64,000 nucleotides of DNA from JBHJGM01 sp964405825 (GTDB lineage Bacteria; Verrucomicrobiota; Verrucomicrobiia; Opitutales; JBHJGM01), in the NCBI GenBank assembly GCA_964405825.1, contig CAYOPI010000005.1, forward strand, positions 1 to 64,000. The letters run 5' to 3'. Of the stretch, positions 9,107 through 17,887 are shown piece after piece (within the stretch, counting starts at the first letter, position 1; the number at the start of each line of letters is the position of its first letter). The notes under the pieces are model-generated. The model worked only from the letters and a program-made list of their open reading frames with translations. It did no database searches and had not been told where the DNA came from. The translations under genes and the position numbers were made by a program.

Positions 9107-9205
9107 GGGGTCCGGAGTCCGGGGTCGTTGGTTTTGGGGGACGGAAGCGGGAAGACGGGATTTACTTGGCAGAAGATCGACGCTGGCGTCCTGGTGGCGC
9201 GTTGT

Positions 9206-10138
9206 TTACTCGGCGTCGGTGAGCGTGGGGGTTTCGTCGCGGCGTTCCCAGGCACGGTCGAGGGCACCCTCGAAGTCAAAGGAGGAAGCCTGCTGGAGAA
9301 GGGCCTCGTCCTCGGCGAGTTCCTTGATGCGCGGGTGCGTCATGAGTTCCTGAAAGCGGTTCTCGCGGGCCAGTTCGCGAATCTGCGGGTCGTTGATGGC
9401 CTGGGCGAGGGTCTCGTTCTCAAGGAGGAGTTTGGTGGCCGCATCCTGGCCCAGCCAGTAGAGGGCCTCGCGATCGGTGGTGATGCGGGCCATTTTCTCG
9501 ACGAGGCGGTGGGCCTTGTCGGGAACGGGGTCGAAGGCTTCCAGCAGGCCGGCCAGGGGGAGATTCTCGATCGCTTCGGCCGCGCGCAGGGCCAGGTCGA
9601 TGTAGACGGGGTGGGCGTTGTCCTCGGCATTGGCGGGTCCCTCGTCCTCGGCCTGGGCGGAGAGGTTGTGCAGGGTGAGCCCGGCCTCCGCGAGCGTGCC
9701 GGTAAAGCGGATGAGCGCGGCGAGGATGATCAGCCAGACACCGGCGATGAGCAGCCCCAGCAGGCCCCCGCCCAGGCCCCAGATGAGCCTGGTGCCAGCG
9801 TCCTTCTTTTTCCTGGTCGGCTCGGTGAGGAAGAGCGTGAGCAGCAGCATCACGATGAAGGTGCTGAGCCCGGCGACGGTGCCGGCGACGACGTTGAGCA
9901 GCGGGCGGGGAATCGGGGAGCCTTCGGCGACGAAGCCCGCCCAGGTTGAGGCGCCGAACCAGCCCACCGTAATGGCGACGAGCAACGCCAGCAGGGTGAA
10001 GAGCTTGCGCGTGAGGCCGCTGGACCAGCCGTCCCAGAAGTGGTAGACCACAATGGCGAGCGCGCCGATGCCGAAGATGGCCTGCCACAGTTCCACACTG
10101 AGCGCGGCCACGAGGGGGTCCGGGGGAAAGGAGGTCAT
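9206..10138 (-). CDS. CvpA-family integral membrane protein
   Basis: A 310-residue protein with about four transmembrane helices in the first half (roughly residues 15-35, 43-65, 82-107 and 121-148). The layout, with an opening helix followed by WDGWSSGLTRKLFTLLALLV and an Ala/Gly-rich third helix, matches the CvpA/colicin V production family. Members are inner-membrane proteins linked to envelope stress and, in Enterobacteria, colicin V export. The second half, about 140 residues, is soluble and helical with repeated short acidic/basic helices (REALYWLGQDAA, ELMTHPRIKELAEDEALL). This tail is longer than in ordinary CvpA (about 160-180 residues in total). Convergent with pyrD. Confidence 0.7.
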   Translation of the reverse strand: MTSFPPDPLVAALSVELWQAIFGIGALAIVVYHFWDGWSSGLTRKLFTLLALLVAITVGWFGASTWAGFVAEGSPIPRPLLNVVAGTVAGLSTFIVMLLLTLFLTEPTRKKKDAGTRLIWGLGGGLLGLLIAGVWLIILAALIRFTGTLAEAGLTLHNLSAQAEDEGPANAEDNAHPVYIDLALRAAEAIENLPLAGLLEAFDPVPDKAHRLVEKMARITTDREALYWLGQDAATKLLLENETLAQAINDPQIRELARENRFQELMTHPRIKELAEDEALLQQASSFDFEGALDRAWERRDETPTLTDAE

Positions 10139-10224
10139 GGTGCGACGGGGGCAGCGTTGAGGGAGGTTTTACATTTGCGCCTCCGGCGAGTAAAGGCCAC
10201 GTTCGCACGTTTGCCGCAGACCCG

Positions 10225-11721
10225 ATGAGCGAATCGCAAGCATCCGCATCCAACGAGACCGACGTGCTGGCCGTGCGCCGGCAAAAACTGGCGCAGCTGC
10301 GCGAAGACGGGCGCGACCCCTTCCGGGCGAACTGGGACGCTACGCACAGTTCGGCCGAGGCGCTCGCGCAGTATCCCGCCGAGGACCTGCCCGAAGGCGA
10401 GGAGGGCCCGGAAGTTTCGGTGGCCGGGCGCATCATAACCTTCCGGCTGATGGGCAAGGCGAGTTTCGTGAAGCTGCTCGACCGCGCCGGGCAGATTCAG
10501 CTCTACGTCACGCGCGACGCACTGCCCGAGGGCGAGTACAACACCTACTTCAAGAAGCTGGACCTGGGCGATTTCATTGGCGCAAAAGGTACGCTCTTCA
10601 AGACCAAGACCGGCGAGATCACCGTGCGTGTGCGCGCGTACGCGCTGGTGGCCAAGTCGCTGCGTCCGCTGCCGGAAAAGTGGCACGGGCTGGCCGACCC
10701 GGACCAGATTTACCGCCAGCGTTATCTGGACTTGATCGTCAACGGCCAGTCGCGCGAGCGCTTCTTTCAACGCAGTGCGATTGTGCGCGAAATCCGCGAG
10801 CTGCTCTGGGAGCGGGACTTCGTGGAGGTGGAGACGCCGTGCCTGCAGAGTGTGCCCGGCGGGGCGGCGGCGCGGCCGTTCACCACGCACTTCAACGCGC
10901 TGGCCTTCGACTTCAACCTGCGCGTGGCGCTGGAACTCTACCTCAAGCGGATGCTCGTGGGCGGCTTCGACCGGGTGTTTGAGATCGGCCGCATCTTCCG
11001 CAACGAAGGGCTGTCACGACGGCACAATCCGGAGTTCACGATGCTGGAGGTCTATCAGGCCTACACGGACTTTCGCGGCATGATGGAGCTGGTGCGAGCG
11101 ATTGTGCACCGCGTCTGTGAGAATGTCCTGGGCACGACCCAGGTGGCCCGGCCCGACAGCGACGAAGTGATCGAGCTGGGCGGTGAATGGCGTGAGGCCC
11201 GTTACAAGGATCTGATCCTGGAGGCCACCGGCGACGCGGACTGGTTCAACCGGAGTAAGGACGAGAAGCTCGCCGCCTGCGCGAAGATGGGCATCGAGGT
11301 CAATCCGCAGATCGAGGACTTCGAGGTCACCAACGACGTCTTTGAGAAGGTCATTGAGCCGACGTTGATCCAGCCGACCTTCGTGACCCACATCCCGCGG
11401 GAGCTTTGCCCGCTGGCCAAGCTCAACACCGAGGATCCGGGCGTGCTCGACGTGTTCGAGCTGTGCATCAACGGGCAGGAGATCGCCCCGGCGTACTCCG
11501 AGCAGAACGATCCGGACCAGCAGCGCGAAATGTTTGAACAACAGGCCGGCGAAGAGGTCCACCGCATTGACCACGACTTTCTGGCGGCGCTGGAGCACGG
11601 GATGCCGCCGGCCGGTGGAATGGGCGTGGGCATCGACCGCCTCGTCATTTTACTGACCAGCGCGGCGAATATTCGCGACACGATCCTCTTTCCCTCGCTC
11701 AAGCCCAGCCCTGGCGCTTAG
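10225..11721 (+). CDS. lysS: Lysyl-tRNA synthetase, class II
   Basis: Charges tRNA-Lys; 498 residues, the standard length. The N-terminal OB-fold anticodon-binding domain spans about residues 60-150 (VAGRIITFRLMGKASFVKL). Class II motif 1 lies around IVREIRELLW, motif 2 is FEIGRIFRNEGLSRRHNPEFTM, and motif 3 is GMGVGIDRLVILL. PGGAAARPFTTHFNAL is a family hallmark. The ATG at 10225 follows the minus-strand CvpA gene after 86 bases. It appears to be the first gene of an operon running through the lolC/E permease, lolD, an oxidoreductase and lpxB. Confidence 0.97.
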   Translation: MSESQASASNETDVLAVRRQKLAQLREDGRDPFRANWDATHSSAEALAQYPAEDLPEGEEGPEVSVAGRIITFRLMGKASFVKLLDRAGQIQLYVTRDALPEGEYNTYFKKLDLGDFIGAKGTLFKTKTGEITVRVRAYALVAKSLRPLPEKWHGLADPDQIYRQRYLDLIVNGQSRERFFQRSAIVREIRELLWERDFVEVETPCLQSVPGGAAARPFTTHFNALAFDFNLRVALELYLKRMLVGGFDRVFEIGRIFRNEGLSRRHNPEFTMLEVYQAYTDFRGMMELVRAIVHRVCENVLGTTQVARPDSDEVIELGGEWREARYKDLILEATGDADWFNRSKDEKLAACAKMGIEVNPQIEDFEVTNDVFEKVIEPTLIQPTFVTHIPRELCPLAKLNTEDPGVLDVFELCINGQEIAPAYSEQNDPDQQREMFEQQAGEEVHRIDHDFLAALEHGMPPAGGMGVGIDRLVILLTSAANIRDTILFPSLKPSPGA

Positions 11722-11786
11722 GCGACCTCCGACATTTCTGAAGCGTCTGGATTCCAGCTTCTGACTCCTGAATTTTCTCCGCGAAG

Positions 11787-13040
11787 ATGCCCTGGCCGCT
11801 GTACCTCGCGCTCAAGCAGTTGTTTCCCAGCGGGCGGAAGGTGTCGTTTTTCGCGCTGGTGTCGCTGGGCGGGGTGGCCGTTGGGGTGGGGCTGCTGGTG
11901 GTTGTGCTGGGCCTGATGAACGGCTTCCAGCGCGAGATTCGCCAGCAGATGGTCGACCGCTTCGGGCACATTGAGGTGCACGGCGACGGCAACCTGGCCG
12001 ACCCCGCGGCGATCACCGAGCTGGCGCGCCGGATCGAGGGCGTGGAAGCGGCCAACCCGTACATCCAGGGGCCGGTGATGGTGCAGCATACCGTGCGCGA
12101 CGGCTTCAGGGAGCGGACTTACCCGGATTTCCCCATCGTGCGCAGCATCGATGTGAACGCGCCGACGCAGGTCCTGCCCGTTGACGAGTACCTGCCCGAG
12201 GGCATCACGCTGGCGGACCTCGACGATGAGCGTGTGCTCGTTGGTCGTGGTCTGGCGCGCAAGCTGCGGGCGGACGCGGGCAGCGTTATCGAGGTGTTCT
12301 CGCCGCAGCTGCTCAACGAGAGCGAGGAGATGCTGTTGCCGGTTGAGCTGGAGGTGGTGGGTGTCTTTGAGACGGGCTGGTCGGAGGTCGATGAGAACAC
12401 GGTGCTGGTCACCTTGCGCACGATGCAGGACCTGTATGGGTTCAGCGGGCAGGGCGCTGGCGCGGTCGCGCTGCGCCTGAGCGATCCGGAGCGTGCCCCG
12501 GCCATCGCACGCGAACTCAACGGGCAGTTGCCGGACTTTGTGCGCGCGCTGACCTGGCTGGAACTCAACCAGAGCAAGCTCTTCATCCTCGGGTTGGAGA
12601 AGGTTTTTATCTCGCTGATCACGGCGGTGATTTTGTTCGTGGCGGTCTTCAACATCACCGTGTTCATGATCACGACGGTGGTGCGCAAGACGCGCGAAAT
12701 CGGCCTGCTCGGCGCGCTGGGCGGACGCCGGACGAGCGTGGCCAGCGTCTTCGTCATGCAGGGGCTTTTTCTGGGGCTGGCCGGTTCGGGTCTCGGGATG
12801 GGCCTGGGGCTGCTGCTGCTGGATTTCCGCTCGCCAATTACCCGCCTGCTTGCGCGCATTGGCGGCAACGAGGACCTCATCTACGACTTCTACCAGTTCG
12901 TGGAGTTGCCGGTCTTCAACGACCCGGTGGAACTGGGCAGCTCGGTGTTGATCGGGGTGGGCGCGGCGGTCGCCGGGAGCCTGATCGCGGCGATGCTGGC
13001 GGCGCGGCTGAGACCGGCGGAGGCCCTGCGCTATGAGTGA
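11787..13040 (+). CDS. Lipoprotein-releasing ABC transporter permease (LolC/LolE family)
   Basis: Inner-membrane permease of 417 residues that releases outer-membrane lipoproteins to the periplasmic carrier LolA in the Lol pathway. One N-terminal membrane helix (about residues 20-48) is followed by a large periplasmic MacB-PCD-like domain. The protein ends with a three-helix FtsX domain (about 270-300, 318-350 and 375-410). The FtsX signature appears as VRKTREIGLLGALGGRRTSVASVF. Only one permease is present rather than separate LolC and LolE, so a homodimer with LolD (LolCE/LolF type) is likely. It overlaps lolD by eight bases and lies 65 bases after lysS. Confidence 0.9.
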   Translation: MPWPLYLALKQLFPSGRKVSFFALVSLGGVAVGVGLLVVVLGLMNGFQREIRQQMVDRFGHIEVHGDGNLADPAAITELARRIEGVEAANPYIQGPVMVQHTVRDGFRERTYPDFPIVRSIDVNAPTQVLPVDEYLPEGITLADLDDERVLVGRGLARKLRADAGSVIEVFSPQLLNESEEMLLPVELEVVGVFETGWSEVDENTVLVTLRTMQDLYGFSGQGAGAVALRLSDPERAPAIARELNGQLPDFVRALTWLELNQSKLFILGLEKVFISLITAVILFVAVFNITVFMITTVVRKTREIGLLGALGGRRTSVASVFVMQGLFLGLAGSGLGMGLGLLLLDFRSPITRLLARIGGNEDLIYDFYQFVELPVFNDPVELGSSVLIGVGAAVAGSLIAAMLAARLRPAEALRYE

Positions 13041-13767
13041 GGCCGCCCTGCTGGAGTGCCGCAGTCTGGGCAAGCGCTTTGACGGCCCCAGCGGCGCGAT
13101 CGAGGTGCTCGACGGCGTGAACCTGAGCGTGAGCGCATCCGAGAGCGTGTCCATTCGCGGCGAGTCCGGCGCGGGCAAGACGACCTTGCTCAATTTGCTG
13201 GCGGGGCTGGAGCGGCCCAGCAGCGGTTCGGTCCAGTGGCAGGGCGAGGCGATCGAGAAGCGCTCGTCGGCCTGGCTGGCGAAGCGCCGCTGCCGTCAGA
13301 TGGGGCTGGTCTTTCAGTCCTACTATCTGTTGCCCGAACTCAACGCCGAGGAGAATGTCCTTTTGCCCGCGCGGATGCTCGGAAAGGTCGGCGGCGATGA
13401 GCGCGGGCGCGCCCGGGCGTTGCTTCAGCAGGTCGGGCTGGGGGAGCGGCTGCGGCAGCGCCCCACCAAGCTTTCCGGGGGTGAGCGCCAGCGCGTGGCC
13501 ATCGCACGGGCGCTGATCAACCGGCCCTCGCTGCTGCTGGCCGACGAGCCCACCGGTAACCTTGATGAGCACACCGCCGCCGGAGTCATGGACACGTTTC
13601 TGCGGCTGGTGGCCGACGAAGGGGTGAGCCTGATCCTGGTCACGCACAACCCGGCCTTTGCCGCGCGCACCTCGCGGCAACTCGTTTTGCGCGAGGGTGG
13701 GCTGGAGTCACCCGGGGCGTCCTTTCGCTTGCCGGCGGCGGACGCGGACCTTACGCCAAAGCCATGA
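13033..13767 (+). CDS. lolD: Lipoprotein-releasing ABC transporter ATPase
   Basis: ATP-binding subunit, 244 residues, driving lipoprotein extraction with the preceding permease. All ABC motifs are present: Walker A GESGAGKTT (residues 43-51), a Q-loop in GLVFQSYYLLPEL, signature LSGGERQRVAIARAL (from 147), Walker B LLLADEPTGNLD (from 167) and the switch histidine in LVTHNPAFA. The VFQ...LPELNAEENV pattern is typical of the MacB/LolD/FtsE subgroup. It overlaps the permease gene upstream and, by four bases, the oxidoreductase gene downstream, so translational coupling is likely. Confidence 0.94.
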   Translation: MSEAALLECRSLGKRFDGPSGAIEVLDGVNLSVSASESVSIRGESGAGKTTLLNLLAGLERPSSGSVQWQGEAIEKRSSAWLAKRRCRQMGLVFQSYYLLPELNAEENVLLPARMLGKVGGDERGRARALLQQVGLGERLRQRPTKLSGGERQRVAIARALINRPSLLLADEPTGNLDEHTAAGVMDTFLRLVADEGVSLILVTHNPAFAARTSRQLVLREGGLESPGASFRLPAADADLTPKP

Positions 13768-14720
13768 GCGAGGGGGTGAAACTGCGTTGCGGCGTGGCCG
13801 GAGTGGGCTATCTGGGCCAGCACCACGCGCGCATCTACGACGAGCTGGACTCGTGCGAGCTGGCCGGCATCTACGAGATCGATGACGCGCGGGCGGCAGA
13901 GATTTGCGAAGCGCGCGGTTGTCCGCGCTTTGAGTCGCCAGAGGAGATGGGCATGGCCTGCGATGCGGTCAGTGTGGTGGTGCCGACGGACCGCCATCAC
14001 GAGGTGGCGCTGCCGTTGCTGCAGGCCGGCTGCCACCTGCTGATTGAAAAGCCGCTGTGCGCTTCGCTGGGCGAGGCGGAGTCCATCCTCGCCGCCGCGA
14101 GTCAGCACGACCGGCTGGTGCAGGTGGGCCACATCGAGCACTACAATCCGGTGATGGGCTTTCTGGAGCAGACGGTGGAGGACCCGCGTTTCATCACGGC
14201 CGACCGCCTGGCGCCCTTCAATCCGCGTGGGACGGAAGTAGGCGTTGTCCTGGATTTGATGATACACGACATCGGCGTGGTGCTGCAACTGGTGCGCGCG
14301 CCGGTGGAACGCGTCGAGGCCATCGGCGTGGACGTTCTGTCCGCGCACGAGGACATTGCCAACGCGCGGATCACTTTTGCCAACGGCGCAGTGGCCAACC
14401 TGAACACCAGCCGGGTGAGCCTGAAGAAGGTGCGCGAGATTCGCGTCTTTCAGCCGCGCACGTACCTCTCGCTGGACTTCATGAACCAGAAGGGGCACCT
14501 CATCCGCACCGAATCCGGCAACCTGAAGATGGAGGACATCCCAATCGACAAGGGCGAGCCGTTGAAGATCGAGATCGCCTCGTTCATCGAGTCGGTCGGG
14601 CGTCACGCCGAGCCGAAGGTCTCGGGCACGCTGGGACGTTCGGCGCTGGAGCTGGCCATCCGCATCACCGAGCAGATTCGCGAGGGGCTGGAGAAGGCGC
14701 GCGCGGCGCAGAAGGGTTGA
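13764..14720 (+). CDS. Gfo/Idh/MocA-family oxidoreductase in the lipid A operon
   Basis: A 318-residue NAD(P)-dependent oxidoreductase. The Rossmann motif GVAGVGYLGQ (residues 10-19) and the family EKPL motif (residues 95-98) are clear. The C-terminal half has the alpha/beta domain with DLMIHDIGVV, where the His/Asp pair sits in the usual catalytic position. Its place between lolD and lpxB, overlapping the former and six bases from the latter, points to a sugar nucleotide or lipid A precursor as substrate. One known precedent is GnnA, which oxidises UDP-GlcNAc at C3 so that an aminotransferase (GnnB) can make amide-linked lipid A. No GnnB-like gene is in the window, so this remains a suggestion. 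Confidence 0.85.
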   Translation: MSEGVKLRCGVAGVGYLGQHHARIYDELDSCELAGIYEIDDARAAEICEARGCPRFESPEEMGMACDAVSVVVPTDRHHEVALPLLQAGCHLLIEKPLCASLGEAESILAAASQHDRLVQVGHIEHYNPVMGFLEQTVEDPRFITADRLAPFNPRGTEVGVVLDLMIHDIGVVLQLVRAPVERVEAIGVDVLSAHEDIANARITFANGAVANLNTSRVSLKKVREIRVFQPRTYLSLDFMNQKGHLIRTESGNLKMEDIPIDKGEPLKIEIASFIESVGRHAEPKVSGTLGRSALELAIRITEQIREGLEKARAAQKG

Positions 14721-14726
14721 ACGGCG

Positions 14727-15908
14727 ATGTCCGCACTGCCGCCTGTGCCCGAGCCACTGGAGGCGCCCGCGAGCGGCTCCGTCGATCTGCTGGTCGTGGC
14801 CGGCGAGCACTCCGGCGATCAGCACGCCGCCCGGATGTTGCGCGAGGCCCTGGCGGCTGAGCCGGGGCTGAAGGTCTGCGCGGTGGGCGGGCCCGAGTTG
14901 AAGGCCGCCGGAGCACAGCTGTTGCTGGATTTGACCGAAGCCTCGGTGGTTGGGCTGGTCGAGGTGCTCAAGCACTACGGCTACTTCAAGCGGCTCTTTG
15001 AGCGGCTGTTGTCATGGATTTCCGAATACAAGCCCGAGGCGGTCTGCCTGGTGGATTACCCGGGCTTCAACCTGCGTCTGGCCAAGGCGCTGCGCCAGCG
15101 TGGAGTTTCGGCGAAAGGCGGGGGCGACGTGCGCGTGCTCTACTACATCAGCCCGCAGATCTGGGCGTGGAAGCAAAAGCGGCGCTTCACCATGGCGCGG
15201 GACCTGGATGCGCTGGCGGTCATCTTCCCCTTCGAGGTGGCCTGCTACGCCGACACCGAGCTGCCGGTAACGTTCGTGGGGCACCCGTTTGCGGAGGCCG
15301 AGTTCACCAACCCGGTGGCGTATTCAGTTTCTGGAGACATCCTGTTGTTTCCCGGGAGCCGGCCGCAGGCGGTCGGGCGGATTTTCCCGCGGCTGCTCAG
15401 CGGTTATGAGTGGTACCGCAGCAAGGGCGGGGAGCGGCCGGCCTCGGTGCTCTATCCCAATGCGAGCCTGCAGGCACAATTGGAGTCCATGCTGGCGGGT
15501 GCGTCATCGCAGCTTCGCGAGGCGGTGCAAGTGCGTCCGCGCGAGGACGGCGCAAAGGGTTCGGCGGTGCTGACGACTTCGGGGACGATTTCGCTGTGCT
15601 GCGCGCTGGCTGGCATTCCGGGTGCGATCGTCTACGTGGCCCACCCGCTGACGTATCGCTTCGGGCGGCTGGTGGCCAAGGTGGAGCATCTGGGCATGGC
15701 CAACCTGCTGCTGGGCAAGACGGTTTATCCGGAGTACCTTCAGGGGGCGGCCAAGGCGGCGCCGATGGGCGGGTTGCTGCGCGATTTGACCGGTGACGCC
15801 ACCAATGCGAAGCGCTTCGCGAAGATCGGCGAGGACCTCTTGCGGATGCTCGGGCAGGAGCGGCAGATGAGCGCCAGCCAGTGGCTGCTGGACTCGATGA
15901 AGGCCTAG
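14727..15908 (+). CDS. lpxB: Lipid-A-disaccharide synthase
   Basis: GT19 glycosyltransferase joining lipid X to UDP-2,3-diacylglucosamine to form the lipid A disaccharide at the inner membrane; 393 residues. Family marks are VAGEHSGDQHA (residues 24-34), CLVDYPGFNLRLAKALR, YYISPQIWAWKQKR and the late TTSGTISLCCALAGIPGAIVY. Its presence shows a lipid-A-bearing outer membrane. It is the last gene of the lysS-lol-lpxB run, and its end overlaps the stop of convergent hemA by four bases. Confidence 0.95.
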   Translation: MSALPPVPEPLEAPASGSVDLLVVAGEHSGDQHAARMLREALAAEPGLKVCAVGGPELKAAGAQLLLDLTEASVVGLVEVLKHYGYFKRLFERLLSWISEYKPEAVCLVDYPGFNLRLAKALRQRGVSAKGGGDVRVLYYISPQIWAWKQKRRFTMARDLDALAVIFPFEVACYADTELPVTFVGHPFAEAEFTNPVAYSVSGDILLFPGSRPQAVGRIFPRLLSGYEWYRSKGGERPASVLYPNASLQAQLESMLAGASSQLREAVQVRPREDGAKGSAVLTTSGTISLCCALAGIPGAIVYVAHPLTYRFGRLVAKVEHLGMANLLLGKTVYPEYLQGAAKAAPMGGLLRDLTGDATNAKRFAKIGEDLLRMLGQERQMSASQWLLDSMKA

Positions 15909-16999
15909 CCGGGGTCGGAGGAGACGGTTTGCTCGGCGGGGGAATCACCGGTGTTGGCGGGTGGCTGCTGGCGGCGGATGGATTCGTTCCAGAAGTGCGC
16001 GGCACGTTCGTGCAGGGCGCGGCGGCAGGCCTCGACTTCGGCCTCGCGCGACTTGAGATTTTCGTTGGCCACGGCGGAGAGGTCGTCGAGGTTGTAGAGG
16101 TAGACGTTGGGCAGGCGGGCGCAGGCGGGCTCGATGTCGCGCGGCACGGCCAGGTCGATGAGAAAGAGCGGGACGGTGCGGCGCTTGCGCATGGCCGCCC
16201 GGATGGCCGGGCGCGTGATGATGTGGCCGGGGGCCGAGGTTGAGCCAATCACGACGTCGTACTGAGAGAGGGAGCGCTCAAAGGTCTCGAAATCCAGGGC
16301 GGTTGCGTTGAGGCGGCCCGCCAGGGTGAGGGCGTGAGCGGCGGTGCGGCTGGTGACGGTGAGGGCGTTGGCGCCGCGGCTGAGCAGGGCCTGAGCGGTT
16401 TTCTCGCCGGCCTCACCGCTGCCGGCCAAAAGGATGCGCATGCGGTCGAGGTCGCCACAGATGCGCTCGGCCAGCTCGGCGGCGATGTTGCCGATGCTGA
16501 CCTGGCCGCGACCGATGGCGGTGTGCGTGCGCACCCACTTGGCCGCCTGAAAGGCTTTCTGGAAAAGGCGGTTGAGCATCGGGCCGACGCTGCGGTGTTC
16601 CTGGGCCTCGGCGTAGGCGGCCTTCATCTGCCCGAGGATCTCGGTCTCGCCGAGCATCTGCGAGTCCAGCCCGGCGGCGACCTCGAAGGCGTGGCTGACG
16701 CTCGCCTGGTTCTGCTGCTGGTAGGCGTGAAGCCAGAAGAACTCCGGCTCGATGCCGTGGAGTTCGGTGAGGGTCCGGGCAACGGACCTGGGCACGGAGG
16801 CGGGCTCGCCGACGAGGTACAGCTCGACGCGGTTGCAGGTGTTCAGCAGCAGCCATTCATCGAGGCCTTCGAGGCGGTCCAGCCGCTGGGCCAGTTGCTG
16901 CTTGAGGTCATCGGGCAGGGCCATCTGTTCACGCACTTTAAGGGGCGCGGTGCGATGGGAACTGCCGACAACGAAGATCTGTTTGGTGGGTTGGCTCAT
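15905..16999 (-). CDS. hemA: Glutamyl-tRNA reductase, short C-terminus
   Basis: Reduces glutamyl-tRNA to glutamate-1-semialdehyde, the committed step of C5 heme synthesis; 364 residues. The catalytic cysteine is Cys55 in LLNTCNRVELY, and VGSSHRTAPLKVRE marks the N-terminal domain. The NADPH domain has LLAGSGEAGEKTAQAL and is followed by IDLAVPRDIEP and NVYLYNLDDL. The spinal helix ends soon after HFWNESIRRQQ, so most of the C-terminal dimerisation domain of the E. coli type (total about 418 residues) is missing. The ATG at 16999 is preferred over an upstream in-frame start because it gives MSQPTKQIFVVGSSH. It is the last gene of the heme operon, seven bases after ccsA/hemX. Confidence 0.94.
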   Translation of the reverse strand: MSQPTKQIFVVGSSHRTAPLKVREQMALPDDLKQQLAQRLDRLEGLDEWLLLNTCNRVELYLVGEPASVPRSVARTLTELHGIEPEFFWLHAYQQQNQASVSHAFEVAAGLDSQMLGETEILGQMKAAYAEAQEHRSVGPMLNRLFQKAFQAAKWVRTHTAIGRGQVSIGNIAAELAERICGDLDRMRILLAGSGEAGEKTAQALLSRGANALTVTSRTAAHALTLAGRLNATALDFETFERSLSQYDVVIGSTSAPGHIITRPAIRAAMRKRRTVPLFLIDLAVPRDIEPACARLPNVYLYNLDDLSAVANENLKSREAEVEACRRALHERAAHFWNESIRRQQPPANTGDSPAEQTVSSDPG

Positions 17000-17006
17000 C
17001 CGCGGG

Positions 17007-17867
17007 TCAGCGGGGCGGCTCCGGATCGGCGGGAGCCGTGGCAGGGCGCTCCAGGCGCGCATCCTGCGTCGAGATGGTCAGGGGTTTGAGGGTGGCCAGG
17101 GCGACGACGAAGGCCAGCAGGCAGGCCCAGGCAAAGGGCACGCCAAAGAGGCGCTGGCTTTGGCGCAGGTAAAGCAGGACGGCGTAGCTGGCCCACACGC
17201 CCATCGCGATGGCCAGCTTGACCAGCCCGAGCGTGGAGGTCTCGCTGAGGAGGTTGAGCGCGCCGATGGCCACGCCGACGGAAAAGAGCGTCACGCCGAA
17301 GAGGATCAGGCGGCTGTTGACCTCCTCGAGCTTGCCGATGGCCGGCAGCCGGCTGAAGAGCCCGCCAACGCGGCGGTTCTGCAGGGCAAAGTGCTGGAGC
17401 AGGTACATCAGCGAGGTCAGCGCGAGGACCGCGAAGATGCCGTAGCTGAAGATGGCCAGCAGCGCGTGGAAGGCGACCCAGGGGTTCTCGTTGCCGGTGG
17501 CGGGCAGGGCGGGGGGCTGGCTGTCGAAGGCGAAGGCGAGCAGGGCGAGGGCGCCGGCCAGACCGGTCGTGAGCACGTTGGTGAAGCGCAGGTGAAAGGC
17601 CGGTTGAAAGATGAAACTGACCAGCACCGCCGACCAGGAGACGACCTGCAGGATCTCAAAGAAGTTCTGCACCGGGATGGCCTGCTCGGCGACGCCGCGT
17701 GCGTACAGGCCCAGGCTCTGAAAGCTGAACCCGCAGATCAACAGCAGGTGGAAGAGCGACCTGGCCCCGGGAACGTGCCGGCGCAGGTCGACCGCGACCA
17801 GGGCGAAGGCCAGCAGGTACAACAGCCCCCCGAGCAGCATCAGAGTCTGGTCACTGAGGGCGAACAT
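17007..17867 (-). CDS. CcsA/HemX-family membrane protein
   Basis: A 286-residue protein with about eight transmembrane helices, belonging to the cytochrome c assembly (CcsA/CcmC/HemX) superfamily. The conserved core helix region appears as NPWVAFHALLAIFSYGIFAVLAL, with a histidine in the usual heme-ligand position. Two roles are known for this family next to hemA. One is heme export and cytochrome c maturation (CcsA/ResC); the other is HemX, which in Bacillus controls the level of HemA. The position immediately upstream of hemA favours HemX. The extended tryptophan-rich WWD motif of full CcsA was not evident. Confidence 0.8.
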   Translation of the reverse strand: MFALSDQTLMLLGGLLYLLAFALVAVDLRRHVPGARSLFHLLLICGFSFQSLGLYARGVAEQAIPVQNFFEILQVVSWSAVLVSFIFQPAFHLRFTNVLTTGLAGALALLAFAFDSQPPALPATGNENPWVAFHALLAIFSYGIFAVLALTSLMYLLQHFALQNRRVGGLFSRLPAIGKLEEVNSRLILFGVTLFSVGVAIGALNLLSETSTLGLVKLAIAMGVWASYAVLLYLRQSQRLFGVPFAWACLLAFVVALATLKPLTISTQDARLERPATAPADPEPPR

Positions 17868-17887
17868 CGGCGGGTGTGGTGGAAAGT

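Noticed and set aside
9105..9130. Tandem-looking GGTCCGGAGTCCGGGGTC after pyrD as a repeat element
   Set aside because: Only two imperfect short units are present, and no further copies were noticed in the window; probably low-complexity GC-rich intergenic sequence.
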